DNA of 55,421 nucleotides from JALQUL01 sp964556425 (lineage in GTDB: Bacteria; Pseudomonadota; Gammaproteobacteria; Burkholderiales; Burkholderiaceae_C), in contig CAZKWC010000014.1 of the NCBI GenBank assembly GCA_964556425.1, positions 1-55,421 on the forward strand. Reading direction: 5' to 3'. Positions 34,578 to 42,605 of the stretch are shown one piece after another. Under the pieces are notes generated by a model. The model saw only the letters and a program-made list of their open reading frames with translations. It was not told the origin of the DNA and ran no database searches. A program made the position numbers and the translations under genes. Within the stretch, counting starts at the first letter, position 1, and the number at the start of each line of letters is the position of its first letter.

Positions 34578-34904
34578 TTAAGGAAGTTGTGTCATATTGG
34601 TTTTGATTGTTTTTTCCTCTGTCCATTTTTGAGCAAAAGAAGGAAGTTCAACCAATAAGCGGGTTAAATGAATACCCAACGGAGTCAAAAAATAGCCTGA
34701 TTTACCGTGAGCTAACAAACCTGCCGCTCTTAGCTCTTTGGTCCTAGCGTTCAGAGTATTGGGGGTAACTCCACCCATACTATCTTGTAATAATCTAAAG
34801 TTTTGTGGATGCCCATCTTTGAGTGCCCAACACAAGCGAAGGGTGTATTTCGACTCCAATAGGGAAAATAGGTCAGATAATGGTGTATTGGCTTTTAGGC
34901 TCAT
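34578..34904 (-). CDS. Winged-helix (HxlR-type) transcriptional regulator
   Basis: This 108-residue protein is all winged helix. It shows L-E-S-K-Y-T-L-R-L-C-W-A-L, then F-R-L-L-Q-D-S-M-G-G-V-T-P-N-T-L-N-A-R-T-K-E-L-R-A-A-G-L as the recognition region, then G-Y-F-L-T-P-L-G as the wing. This is the pattern of HxlR or related MarR-like regulators. HxlR proteins often sense redox or aldehyde stress through an N-terminal cysteine; the only cysteine here is at residue 24, so sensing by that route is uncertain. No divergent target gene is adjacent, and the 775 bp upstream lack a clear gene. The target is unknown. Confidence 0.72.
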   Translation of the reverse strand: MSLKANTPLSDLFSLLESKYTLRLCWALKDGHPQNFRLLQDSMGGVTPNTLNARTKELRAAGLLAHGKSGYFLTPLGIHLTRLLVELPSFAQKWTEEKTIKTNMTQLP

Positions 34905-35071
34905 GTTTGATGTCTCCTCCGATTAATTATTTTAGTGACTAACCTTAAAAAGGTGTAAAAAAAGCGCAAATTGAAAATAAAAATGAGTAAAAAAATAACA
35001 AAAAAGTAGATTAAAAGTCATTTTTGCTATAAACTTTAAGATTGGGGCTAAGCGACATTTTCCTCAATATA

Positions 35072-35173
35072 ATGATTACGACTCTGAATTCAAGTTCTAC
35101 CATTTTTATTGCATTACTTTTATTATCAATTTCAGTTCAATTCAGTTGCAAAAATGAAAAAGCAAATGACTGA
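35072..35173 (+). CDS. Possible 33-residue small lipoprotein-like ORF
   Basis: ATG 35072 opens 33 codons. The product has a hydrophobic run I-F-I-A-L-L-L-L-S-I-S-V followed by Q-F-S-C and a charged tail K-N-E-K-A-N-D, which resembles a lipobox. Against it, the N-terminus lacks positive charge and there is no Shine-Dalgarno site. Chance hydrophobic ORFs are common in AT-rich spacers. Confidence 0.2.
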   Translation: MITTLNSSSTIFIALLLLSISVQFSCKNEKAND

Positions 35174-35313
35174 ACTATTGATCAATATAACGCAAAAAGC
35201 GTTTTTCGACTATTGGTGAAATCACATAGATGTTTGAATGTTGGCAAGAAGTTGAAAAAAATTGGTTTTGTAACAAGTCCTCAACTTCATCAACAATCAT
35301 TTCTTTTGTTTTG

Positions 35314-35356
35314 AAAAAATCAGCTCCTATCACTAGAATAAGTTGACTGATTTTTT
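35314..35356. terminator. Orphan terminator-like hairpin
   Basis: Perfect 10-bp arms AAAAAATCAG (35314-35323) and CTGATTTTTT (35347-35356) with a 23-nt loop. No recognised gene ends here. It would fit the 3' end of a short plus-strand transcript. Confidence 0.4.
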
Positions 35357-35424
35357 ACCTCCATGCATTTGTGTGCAACATCAAGTCGATCAAAAACTGA
35401 AATACAAATCGCACTTATTTTTAC

Positions 35425-35460
35425 CCATAAAAAAGCACCTTATAAGGTGCTTTTTTATGG
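35425..35460. terminator. 36-nt perfect palindrome, bidirectional terminator-like
   Basis: Each arm is CCATAAAAAAGCACCTTA and its complement, with no spacer. The GC core GCACC/GGTGC is followed by TTTTTT on both strands. It lies 220 nt beyond the rpoD stop and may end the rpoD transcript and an unknown plus-strand transcript. Confidence 0.75.
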
Positions 35461-35626
35461 ATTTTACTTCAATTGAAATTTGTATTTTTGATATTAATTA
35501 AAAAGTATCACGGTTATGATTTTACTATTCATAAATAAATTTATGGGTAATAAAGTTAATAAAACAAACCACCAACAGCTACTCTAATAATATTTGAGCT
35601 TACATTTTTGTAAACTCAATCAATGA

Positions 35627-35653
35627 ACAAAGGAATTTCAAAAATTCCTTTGT
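35627..35653 (-). terminator. 12-bp hairpin just after rpoD
   Basis: ACAAAGGAATTT (35627-35638) pairs perfectly with AAATTCCTTTGT (35642-35653) around a 3-nt loop. It is 27 nt beyond the rpoD stop. There is no T run on the minus strand, so it may protect the 3' end while the palindrome at 35425-35460 terminates. Confidence 0.5.
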
Positions 35654-35679
35654 GTCATAACTGGGAAGTTTTTTGAGAC

Positions 35680-38412
35680 TTACAAAGAATCAATAAAACT
35701 ACGTAATTTATCGGAGCGACTTGGGTGCTTGAGTTTACGTAATGCTTTCGCTTCTATTTGGCGAATTCTTTCACGAGTCACATCAAACTGTTTGCCCACT
35801 TCTTCTAGAGTGTGATCGGTACTCATCTCAATACCAAAACGCATACGTAGCACTTTAGCTTCGCGAGGTGTGAGCCCGTCTAAAATATCTTTGACTACGT
35901 CGCGCAAACCTGCTTGCATAGCCGCTTCAATTGGAGCGGTGTTAGCACCATCTTCAATAAAGTCGCCCAAGTGTGAGTCATCATCGTCACCAATAGGAGT
36001 TTCCATAGAGATAGGCTCTTTGGCAATCTTCATGATTTTACGAATTTTCTCTTCTTGAATCTCCATTTTGTCGGCCAAGATACTCGCATCGGGTTCGAAG
36101 CCAAACTCTTGTAAATGCTGACGAGAAATACGATTCATTTTATTGATGGTTTCAATCATATGAACCGGGATACGAATGGTACGTGCTTGGTCTGCGATAG
36201 AGCGGGTGATGGCTTGACGAATCCACCAGGTGGCATAAGTAGAAAACTTATAACCACGGCGGTATTCGAATTTATCAACAGCTTTCATGAGGCCAATATT
36301 GCCCTCTTGAATTAAATCTAAGAACTGCAAGCCACGGTTGGTGTATTTTTTAGCAATAGAAATAACCAAACGCAAATTGGCCTCAATCATTTCACGCTTG
36401 GCGTTACGTGAGGTTCTTTCACCCTCGTTCATGCGACGTGCAATGTCTTTAAGATGGTCAATTGGCACTACCACTTGACTTTGCAAATCAATGAGCTTTT
36501 GTTGAATATCTTGTACTGGAGGAATATTGCGACCCATGATCGCACTCCAAGGCTTGTCTGCTTTTGATTGCATCACAATCCAATCTAATTCTAATAAATT
36601 AGATTTTGCGGGTTTGCCATCTTTGCCTTTACCAGAAAATTCAGCAATAAAGTTGGGTGCTGAATAGCCACATTTATCGACAATAATTTTGCGTAATTCA
36701 CGCTCTTTTTTGCGCACATCATCGACTTGCTTTCGAACCATTTCACAGAGTTTTTCAATGGTTTTGGCGGTAAAACGAATCGTCATGAGCTCTTCACTTA
36801 AAAGCTTTTGCGCTTTTAAATAGGCTGGTGTGCCGTAGCCTTCAGCTTCATAGACTTGGCGCACGTTTTCAAATAAAGCACGAATTGCATCAAAGCGACG
36901 AAGCGCTTCATTTTTGAGCTCTTCAAGTTTTTTAGTGAGCGCTTTAGAGCCGCCCTTACCGTCATCGTCATCTTCTTCGTCGAACTCGTCGAAGTCTTCT
37001 TCGGCGACATAGTCGTCTGCTTCGTTGGGATTTAAAAAGCCATCTACAATGGTTGAAATAACGACCGTACCATCGCGAATTTCATCTACCATCTTGAAAA
37101 TTTCACGAATGGTTGCTGGGCTTTCGCTGATGGCTTCCATCATGTGGGTGAGGCCACCCTCAATACGTTTGGCGATTTCAATTTCGCCCTCACGAGTTAA
37201 GAGCTCAACCGTGCCCATTTCACGCATATACATGCGGACTGGGTCAGTGGTGCGACCAAATTCACTGTCAACCGTCGCAATAGCCGCTTCAGCTTCTTCT
37301 TCGGCCTCTTCTTCGCTGGCAGCGGTAGGCCCTGTATGATTAAGAAGTAGTGTCTCTGCATCTGGGGTTTGTTCGTAAACGGAAACACCCATATCGCTGA
37401 GCATCGTAATGACAACTTCTAAAGTGTCTGCATCGACTAATTTGTCTGGTAAGTGGTCAGAAATTTCACCGTGGGTGAGGTAGCCACGTGTTTTACCTAA
37501 TTTAATTAATGCTTTTAAACGTTGACGACGTTTGAGTAAGTCTTCTTCAGATAAAACAGTTTCATCAAGACCAAACTCTTTCATCAAGGCACGTTCTTTC
37601 GCCTTGCTCAACTTCATGCGAAGAGGTTTGATTTTTTCGCCCGTTTCACTAACGGTTACTATAACTTCTTCGGCATCTGCTTCTAAGTCATCTACGTCAA
37701 CTACCACATCATCAATTGAATCGGTAGCGGGCTTCTTAACTTTAGCTGGCGCTTTTTTAGCTACAACTTTTTTTGGTTTTGCATCGGTTTCGGATGCAGT
37801 TTCTGCTTTGGCTTTTTTTGCCTTGATTTCTTTAGTTGCTTTTGCTGCTGAATCAATATTTTCAACAGAATCAGTTGCAGGGGTAGCTAATTTTTTAACT
37901 TTTACTTTACTGGTTTCAGTTACTTCAATTGTTTTGGTTGATTTTGCTTCTTTGTCTTTTACAACACGGAAAATTCGCGGTGCCTTCACTGTAGCAGAAA
38001 CCTCTGCTGTAGTTTGTTCTTCGGCTGGCGCCGTTGTAGTTGGAATTTTTAGCGTTTTACGTGCTACTTTAACAATTACTTTAGTTTTGGAATCAGTTGT
38101 CACTTTTGATTTTGCTGGTTTAGTTGAAGTGGATTTCTTGGTGCTATTAGATTCTGCACTTTCAACTTTATCGGATTTTTTAGTTGATTTTTTGCTTGAT
38201 TTTGAACCAGTTTTTTCTACTGATTCAGTCATCTTTGGCGCTTTTGCTTTTGCTGCTGGCTTTGACTCTTGGTGCGAGCTCGCTTCAGCGGTATTTGTAG
38301 TGGCTAACTCTGATGCATTTATATCAGTATCAGGTGCTGTTTTTGCTCCTGATTTAGAAGTTTTTGCATGAGAGGCATTAGTGGCAGTCAAAGTTTTTTT
38401 TGCAGTAGGCAT
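35680..38412 (-). CDS. rpoD: RNA polymerase primary sigma factor RpoD (sigma-70)
   Basis: The 910-residue sigma factor has region 1.1 at about 272-360, region 1.2 at about 390, an acidic non-conserved insert (E-E-D-F-D-E-F-D-E-E-D-D-D), region 2 at about 680-745 (R-G-L-Q-F-L-D-L-I-Q-E-G-N, F-S-T-Y-A-T-W-W-I-R-Q-A-I) and region 4 at the end (T-L-E-E-V-G-K-Q-F-D-V-T-R-E-R-I-R-Q-I-E). The first 270 residues are Lys/Ala/Ser/Thr-rich low complexity. Such tails occur in Burkholderiales RpoD, but this one seems long. ATG 38412 is preferred over the TTG four codons upstream. It has its own promoter and is separated from dnaG by a terminator. Confidence 0.97.
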   Translation of the reverse strand: MPTAKKTLTATNASHAKTSKSGAKTAPDTDINASELATTNTAEASSHQESKPAAKAKAPKMTESVEKTGSKSSKKSTKKSDKVESAESNSTKKSTSTKPAKSKVTTDSKTKVIVKVARKTLKIPTTTAPAEEQTTAEVSATVKAPRIFRVVKDKEAKSTKTIEVTETSKVKVKKLATPATDSVENIDSAAKATKEIKAKKAKAETASETDAKPKKVVAKKAPAKVKKPATDSIDDVVVDVDDLEADAEEVIVTVSETGEKIKPLRMKLSKAKERALMKEFGLDETVLSEEDLLKRRQRLKALIKLGKTRGYLTHGEISDHLPDKLVDADTLEVVITMLSDMGVSVYEQTPDAETLLLNHTGPTAASEEEAEEEAEAAIATVDSEFGRTTDPVRMYMREMGTVELLTREGEIEIAKRIEGGLTHMMEAISESPATIREIFKMVDEIRDGTVVISTIVDGFLNPNEADDYVAEEDFDEFDEEDDDDGKGGSKALTKKLEELKNEALRRFDAIRALFENVRQVYEAEGYGTPAYLKAQKLLSEELMTIRFTAKTIEKLCEMVRKQVDDVRKKERELRKIIVDKCGYSAPNFIAEFSGKGKDGKPAKSNLLELDWIVMQSKADKPWSAIMGRNIPPVQDIQQKLIDLQSQVVVPIDHLKDIARRMNEGERTSRNAKREMIEANLRLVISIAKKYTNRGLQFLDLIQEGNIGLMKAVDKFEYRRGYKFSTYATWWIRQAITRSIADQARTIRIPVHMIETINKMNRISRQHLQEFGFEPDASILADKMEIQEEKIRKIMKIAKEPISMETPIGDDDDSHLGDFIEDGANTAPIEAAMQAGLRDVVKDILDGLTPREAKVLRMRFGIEMSTDHTLEEVGKQFDVTRERIRQIEAKALRKLKHPSRSDKLRSFIDSL

Positions 38413-38773
38413 AGCGTTGCTCAATCAGTTAAATAGGGGCCGATGAAGACGAAACACGCAGGACTAACAAACATTGCTAGTGTTGTTAAACCCAATATGG
38501 GAATATAAAAAACATTAGAGAATGGCAATAGCCAAGGACTTAGATAATTAAATCTAGATGCAACAAGATGTATGGGCGATCATTTGGAATGCAACCCTTG
38601 CGGAATTTGACCGGTAAATATTGTTTACGCTAATTGGTCGAGCCGGAGGTTTTGCTGTCGCTCTTGCGGTGCATTTTTGGATTATACCATTTGTTTTTTT
38701 AAAAGTCCAGTAAATATAAGCCTTACAGCCAAAAAATATAATATTTGTGATTAAAAAACAAATATTTATATGG
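38413..38773 (-). promoter_or_regulatory. rpoD promoter and long leader region
   Basis: On the minus strand an extended -10 promoter, TGG-TATAAT, lies at 38689-38681. Transcription would start near 38674, giving a leader of about 260 nt. The leader contains stems such as GTAAA-CAATA-TTTAC (near 38617-38631), enclosed by GACC/GGTC. This spacer also holds the dnaG terminator. Confidence 0.5.
38731..38766 (-). terminator. Rho-independent terminator after dnaG
   Basis: A perfect 9-bp stem, AATATTTGT (38740-38748) with ACAAATATT (38758-38766), and a 9-nt loop. On the minus strand ATA and then TTTTTT follow. It is 8 nt beyond the dnaG stop. Confidence 0.65.
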
Positions 38774-40855
38774 TTATTTTTGAGCGGGTTCTTTTGATTT
38801 CTTATTTAAGCTTTGTTCAAGTAATAAAATTTCATCTTTGAGTTGTCGCCAGCGTATTAATTGCTGCGGATCTTGACCTGCTTGTTCAATGGCTTCAGTT
38901 TGTTGAATTTTTAATTCATCAATTTGAATTCTGGCTAATAAATCATGCAACTCTATTTCTAACTCTGTAGGCTCTGTATCCACGAATTCATTTTGCAACA
39001 TTAGCTGATTGGCAAAATGACTCAATGGATGTTCTTTTAAAGCAATTTGTAATGCACTCCATGGTTGAGGTCCAAAATTATGAAATTGTGCATCCATCCA
39101 ATTCAGTAAGGCTCCATGTGAGCCAGCCATATGGCATAAAGTTTGGTGTTCTTCTGTGCTTAGCTGGCTCCATATAGAGGATTGACTCAATAGAAGTCGT
39201 AACAAATGATCAGCTCTGCTTGCAGGAATAATTCGACCTTTTAAAGGTAATCGAATTATTTTATTTTTTTCAAACCGACCATTTTTCCAGGTACTAGAGG
39301 GTTTTTGTGTATATTGCTGGTAAACACTCACCTTGCTAGAAGCATCATTAAAATGGTGAGCTGCTTGTGCATAATAATCAGCACCTTCGTGTGGGGAAGA
39401 ATCAGGTGGACTCCCATATTGCTCCGAATAAGCTTCTTTGTCTTTGTAGCTCTGTTGTGGAGTTTTAGAACTTGAGCGAGAGAGATGAATTGGCTGAGTT
39501 TGCATTTTGAGTTGCCACAAGTCAGCAAGTTGACTTTCACTTAGTTTGATAATTTGAGCAATTTCGGCGATTAACTGACGCTTTAAAACGCCATCGGGTA
39601 ATTCAGCCCACAAAGGCAATGCATTACTTGCCATTAAAGAGCGACCTTCAGCAGAAGACAGATCACAATCTAGGCTTGCACTTTCTATTAAAAATCGACT
39701 CAGCGGTACTGATGTTTGCACTAAGGCCTCAAACGCATCTGTTCCATTCGCCCGAATAAAACTATCAGGATCGTGTTGCTCGGGTAAAAATAAAAACTTG
39801 GCACTACGAGTGTCAGTGGCAAATGGTAAGGTAACTTGTAATGCCTTGAGTGCGGCCCTTTGGCCCGCACTGTCACCGTCAAAACTAAAAACTACTTTGT
39901 CTGAATATCGATAAAGTTTACGAATATGTTCGCTAGTACAGGCGGTACCCAAAGTGGCCACAGCATTGGCATAACCTAATTGAGCTAATGCCACCACATC
40001 CATATAACCTTCAGTCACAATAATATAGTTTTTCTCTCTGATGGCTTCTCTGGCCTCAAATAGCCCGTACAGTTCGCTACCTTTATGAAATACAACAGTT
40101 TCAGGAGAGTTTAAATACTTTGGCTTTTCATCTCCAAATACACGCCCTCCGAAACCAATGGTTTCCCCTTTAACATTACGAATGGGAAACATCACTCGAT
40201 CTCTGAATCGGTCATATCGTTTATTTTTGGTGTCAGCTGTAGCACCAACAGAGCTTGAGTGATGAATAGTGCTATCGGCCTCTAAAGTGTTGTCAATCAC
40301 TAAACCAGAATCAACCAGACTCGAGTGACTGTAATCAGGGAAAATATTGGCCAAAAAACGCCAACCACTTGGTGCATAACCAAGGCCAAAACGTGCTGCA
40401 ATTTTTCCAGTAAGGCCACGATTTTCTAAATATTGAATTGCTTTTGGAGAGGCTTTTAATTGTTGTTTGTACGCATTAGCAGCCTTGCTTAAAACTTCAT
40501 TAAGGCTGTGTTGTTTTTCTTTAATTTGTGCAATTTTCGCTATTTCCTGAGGTGAGCGATCTTCTTGTGGGACTTGCATACCCAATTTTTGAGCTAGGTC
40601 TTGCACTGCTTCTACAAAACTTAGGCCCAAATACTCCATTAAAAAGCTAATGGCATTGCCATTTTTTCCACAACCAAAACAATGATAAAACTGTTTACTT
40701 GGACTGACTGTAAAAGAGGGGGATTTTTCGCTGTGAAAAGGGCATAAGCCCATTAAATTAGCCCCCCCTTTTTTGAGTTGCACATGCTGACCCACCACAT
40801 CAACAACATCCGTTCTTGAAATGAGTTCTTGAATAAAGTCGTTAGGAATAGCCAT
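38774..40855 (-). CDS. dnaG: DNA primase
   Basis: The 693-residue primase makes RNA primers at the replication fork. The N-terminal zinc-binding domain has C-P-F-H (38-41) and C-F-G-C-G (59-63). The TOPRIM domain starts near 270, with Y-I-I-V-T-E-G-Y-M-D-V-V-A-L and F-S-F-D-G-D-S-A-G-Q-R-A-A. A C-terminal DnaB-interacting helical region (about 560-693) follows a Ser/Gln-rich linker. It lies downstream of a 100-residue gene of unknown function by 47 bp and upstream of rpoD. The rpsU and yqeY genes that often precede dnaG are not in this stretch. Confidence 0.97.
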   Translation of the reverse strand: MAIPNDFIQELISRTDVVDVVGQHVQLKKGGANLMGLCPFHSEKSPSFTVSPSKQFYHCFGCGKNGNAISFLMEYLGLSFVEAVQDLAQKLGMQVPQEDRSPQEIAKIAQIKEKQHSLNEVLSKAANAYKQQLKASPKAIQYLENRGLTGKIAARFGLGYAPSGWRFLANIFPDYSHSSLVDSGLVIDNTLEADSTIHHSSSVGATADTKNKRYDRFRDRVMFPIRNVKGETIGFGGRVFGDEKPKYLNSPETVVFHKGSELYGLFEAREAIREKNYIIVTEGYMDVVALAQLGYANAVATLGTACTSEHIRKLYRYSDKVVFSFDGDSAGQRAALKALQVTLPFATDTRSAKFLFLPEQHDPDSFIRANGTDAFEALVQTSVPLSRFLIESASLDCDLSSAEGRSLMASNALPLWAELPDGVLKRQLIAEIAQIIKLSESQLADLWQLKMQTQPIHLSRSSSKTPQQSYKDKEAYSEQYGSPPDSSPHEGADYYAQAAHHFNDASSKVSVYQQYTQKPSSTWKNGRFEKNKIIRLPLKGRIIPASRADHLLRLLLSQSSIWSQLSTEEHQTLCHMAGSHGALLNWMDAQFHNFGPQPWSALQIALKEHPLSHFANQLMLQNEFVDTEPTELEIELHDLLARIQIDELKIQQTEAIEQAGQDPQQLIRWRQLKDEILLLEQSLNKKSKEPAQK

Positions 40856-40902
40856 TGATGCGGAAGTTATCGTCAGATGCAGAAATAAAAAGGCCAGTCA
40901 TG

Positions 40903-41205
40903 TTAATTAGGCATTTTTTTAGTGAGTTGGATTTTGGCTTTTTCTAGCCAAGTATGGAGTGCTTTATAAATTTCAGTTTGGCTAAAAGAGCAACTTTCTT
41001 CAGAAAAAGCCGCCCCCGCTTCTAGCCTATCAAGCAAGCCTTGTAGTACTTTTGGGTATTGCTCGGGTAATTCTGTACATTGTAAGCACAAGTTCATAGC
41101 TTGTTCACTAAATACTGAAATGTTAATTTCGCCTTTGGTTAATTGCGTCAAAATTTCTTCAAATAAAGAAATTGAGGATTGAGAGCTTGTGTATTGCAAT
41201 GACAT
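40903..41205 (-). CDS. Hypothetical protein upstream of dnaG
   Basis: I do not recognise this 100-residue product. It looks all-helical and mildly acidic, with two cysteines close together (L-C-L-Q-C-T) near 40-43 and a third near residue 77. No signal peptide or membrane segment is seen, and it lacks the motifs of YqeY or ribosomal protein S21. The Ser/Gln-rich start (M-S-L-Q-Y-T-S-S-Q-S-S) may be disordered. The 47-bp gap and shared direction suggest cotranscription with dnaG. Codon use resembles the neighbours. Confidence 0.6.
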   Translation of the reverse strand: MSLQYTSSQSSISLFEEILTQLTKGEINISVFSEQAMNLCLQCTELPEQYPKVLQGLLDRLEAGAAFSEESCSFSQTEIYKALHTWLEKAKIQLTKKMPN

Positions 41206-41545
41206 GAAAACTTTTCCCCCTACAAATATGAGATAAATGAAGCACAGTAAAGTGGTGAGTTAGAGAACCTGCAGTAAAACTCTTAACCGCACTCACGGCA
41301 CGGCCTTTAAGGGTCTATTTTGTTGGCTTTTTCATCCATAAAAATGTCTTTGGTGTAAAAGTCCACTTAATAGCCCATTCTAATCCGCACCATACCTGCA
41401 TGTCTTGAGTTTAGTTGCAGATTCCTTTAAGAACCCTCCTAATCACTCTTAACGGCACTCATCATACGGGCTTGGACAATCTAAGTTGTTTTTTAAGGTT
41501 TTTTCTTTTACAAAATGAAAAAATAATTTGTTTTTGGAGTGTTTT
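41206..41545. other. 340-bp intergenic region with a diverged direct repeat
   Basis: No gene. A 17-nt sequence, ACTCTTAAC(C/G)GCACTCA, occurs at 41279-41295 and 41445-41461 with one mismatch. The intervening segment has further partial similarity (CCTTTAAG, ACCTGCA). It may be a tandem duplication or binding sites for the divergent transcripts. Confidence 0.45.
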
Positions 41546-41728
41546 ATGTACAAGAGTTTTACAAGCCTTGTGAAGCTAAGTCTTTTTATGGCAATTTCAC
41601 AAATAGTGCTGAATCATTTGGCACAAGGATTATCTTTAGATAACAGTCATCAGCGAGCCTCTTGCCAAAAAGAAGCTGATAGATATTGGAGTGAAAACGG
41701 CTGTCAAGTGAAAAAAAAGCCAACCTAA
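41546..41728 (+). CDS. Small predicted secreted protein
   Basis: A 60-residue product with a good ribosome-binding site, GGAG at 41536-41539, 6 nt before ATG 41546. The N-terminal third (K-S-F-T-S-L-V-K-L-S-L-F-M-A-I-S-Q-I-V-L) could be a signal peptide. The mature part has two cysteines (C-Q-K-E-A-D-R-Y-W-S-E-N-G-C), which could form one disulfide, and a basic end K-K-K-P. No family was recognised. Its last codons overlap the terminator of the convergent SDR gene. An upstream in-frame TTG (41528) is less likely. Confidence 0.5.
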   Translation: MYKSFTSLVKLSLFMAISQIVLNHLAQGLSLDNSHQRASCQKEADRYWSENGCQVKKKPT

Positions 41729-41750
41729 TTTTAGTAATTGAATTGGCTTT
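41711..41750 (-). terminator. Rho-independent terminator of the SDR gene
   Basis: AAAGCCAA (41716-41723) pairs with TTGGCTTT (41743-41750). On the minus strand eight T in total (41718-41711) run through and past the stem end. It is 16 nt beyond the SDR stop. Confidence 0.72.
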
Positions 41751-41765
41751 AATATGACGATGGAG

Positions 41766-42542
41766 TTAACGGGGGGCTAAACGTATAGCGCCATCAAGAC
41801 GAATGACCTCACCGTTTAACATGTCGTTTTCAAAAATATGAGTGGCTAATTTAGCGTAATCTAGGGGTGTACCTAAACGTGATGGAAACGGTACACTAGC
41901 AGCTAATGAGTCTTGTACTTCTTGCGGCATACCAAACATCATGGGAGTACCAAAAATACCTGGGGCAATTGTCATATTGCGAATACCATTGCGCGCTAAA
42001 TCTCTAGCAATTGGTAAGGTCATGCCTACTACACCGCCTTTGGAGGCACTGTAGGCAGCTTGGCCAATTTGACCATCATAAGCAGCAACTGATGCAGTTG
42101 AAATCATGACACCGCGTTCACCAGTGGCTTCTGGTGTATTTTGGCACATAGCATCTGCAGCCAAACGAATCATATTAAAAGAGCCAATTAAATTAACTGT
42201 AATAGTTTTGTTAAACAAAGCAAGGTTATGTGCTCCATTTTTACCAACTGTTTTTTCTGCGGGTGCAATACCAGCACAGTTAACTAAACCCATTAATTTG
42301 CCCATAGAAACCGCTTGTGCTACCGCTGCTTGACCGTCAGCTTCTTGGCTCACATCACATTTTACAAAAGCAGCAACGCCTTCTTGTGCCGCATTGAGTT
42401 CTGCAGCCAACGCTTGACCTTTTTCAACTTGTAAGTCGGCAATCACTACTTTGCCACCTTTGCTTACCAACATGCGGGCGGTACCCTCGCCTAAACCAGA
42501 GGCCGCACCTGTTACGATAAAAACTTTGCCAGCAATTTCCAT
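41766..42542 (-). CDS. SDR-family dehydrogenase, 3-hydroxyacyl-CoA dehydrogenase (HSD10) type
   Basis: The 258-residue short-chain dehydrogenase has a cofactor motif T-G-A-A-S-G-L-G-E-G at 11-20. Asp36 (V-I-A-D-L) after strand 2 favours NAD. The active site is near S-T-A-S-V-A and Y-S-A-S-K. N-C-A-G and A-P-G-I-F-G-T-P-M are as in HSD10/3-hydroxyacyl-CoA dehydrogenases of type II, which act in fatty-acid or branched-chain amino-acid breakdown. A 24-bp palindrome 64 bp upstream could be the operator. It has its own terminator. Confidence 0.87.
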   Translation of the reverse strand: MEIAGKVFIVTGAASGLGEGTARMLVSKGGKVVIADLQVEKGQALAAELNAAQEGVAAFVKCDVSQEADGQAAVAQAVSMGKLMGLVNCAGIAPAEKTVGKNGAHNLALFNKTITVNLIGSFNMIRLAADAMCQNTPEATGERGVMISTASVAAYDGQIGQAAYSASKGGVVGMTLPIARDLARNGIRNMTIAPGIFGTPMMFGMPQEVQDSLAASVPFPSRLGTPLDYAKLATHIFENDMLNGEVIRLDGAIRLAPR

Positions 42543-42605
42543 TTTTGAGTCCTAAATAGATAAAAAATTAATAAAAAACTTGAAGCACAAGACTCATTAA
42601 GTCTA

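Larger units (their letters stand above)
34905..35679. other. 775-bp intergenic region with hairpins and a tiny ORF
   Basis: There is no gene of normal size. It holds a 33-codon ORF at 35072-35173 and three inverted repeats: 35314-35356, 35425-35460 and 35627-35653. Only the last is near a gene end (rpoD). The others hint at an unannotated transcript, such as a small RNA or a degraded gene. Confidence 0.5.

Noticed and set aside
37532..38371. Long plus-strand ORF (279 codons) antisense to the rpoD tail
   Set aside because: It is the complement of Lys/Ala/Ser-rich codons, which yields a stop-free Phe/Ser/Val-rich frame. It has no family resemblance, and rpoD is certain.
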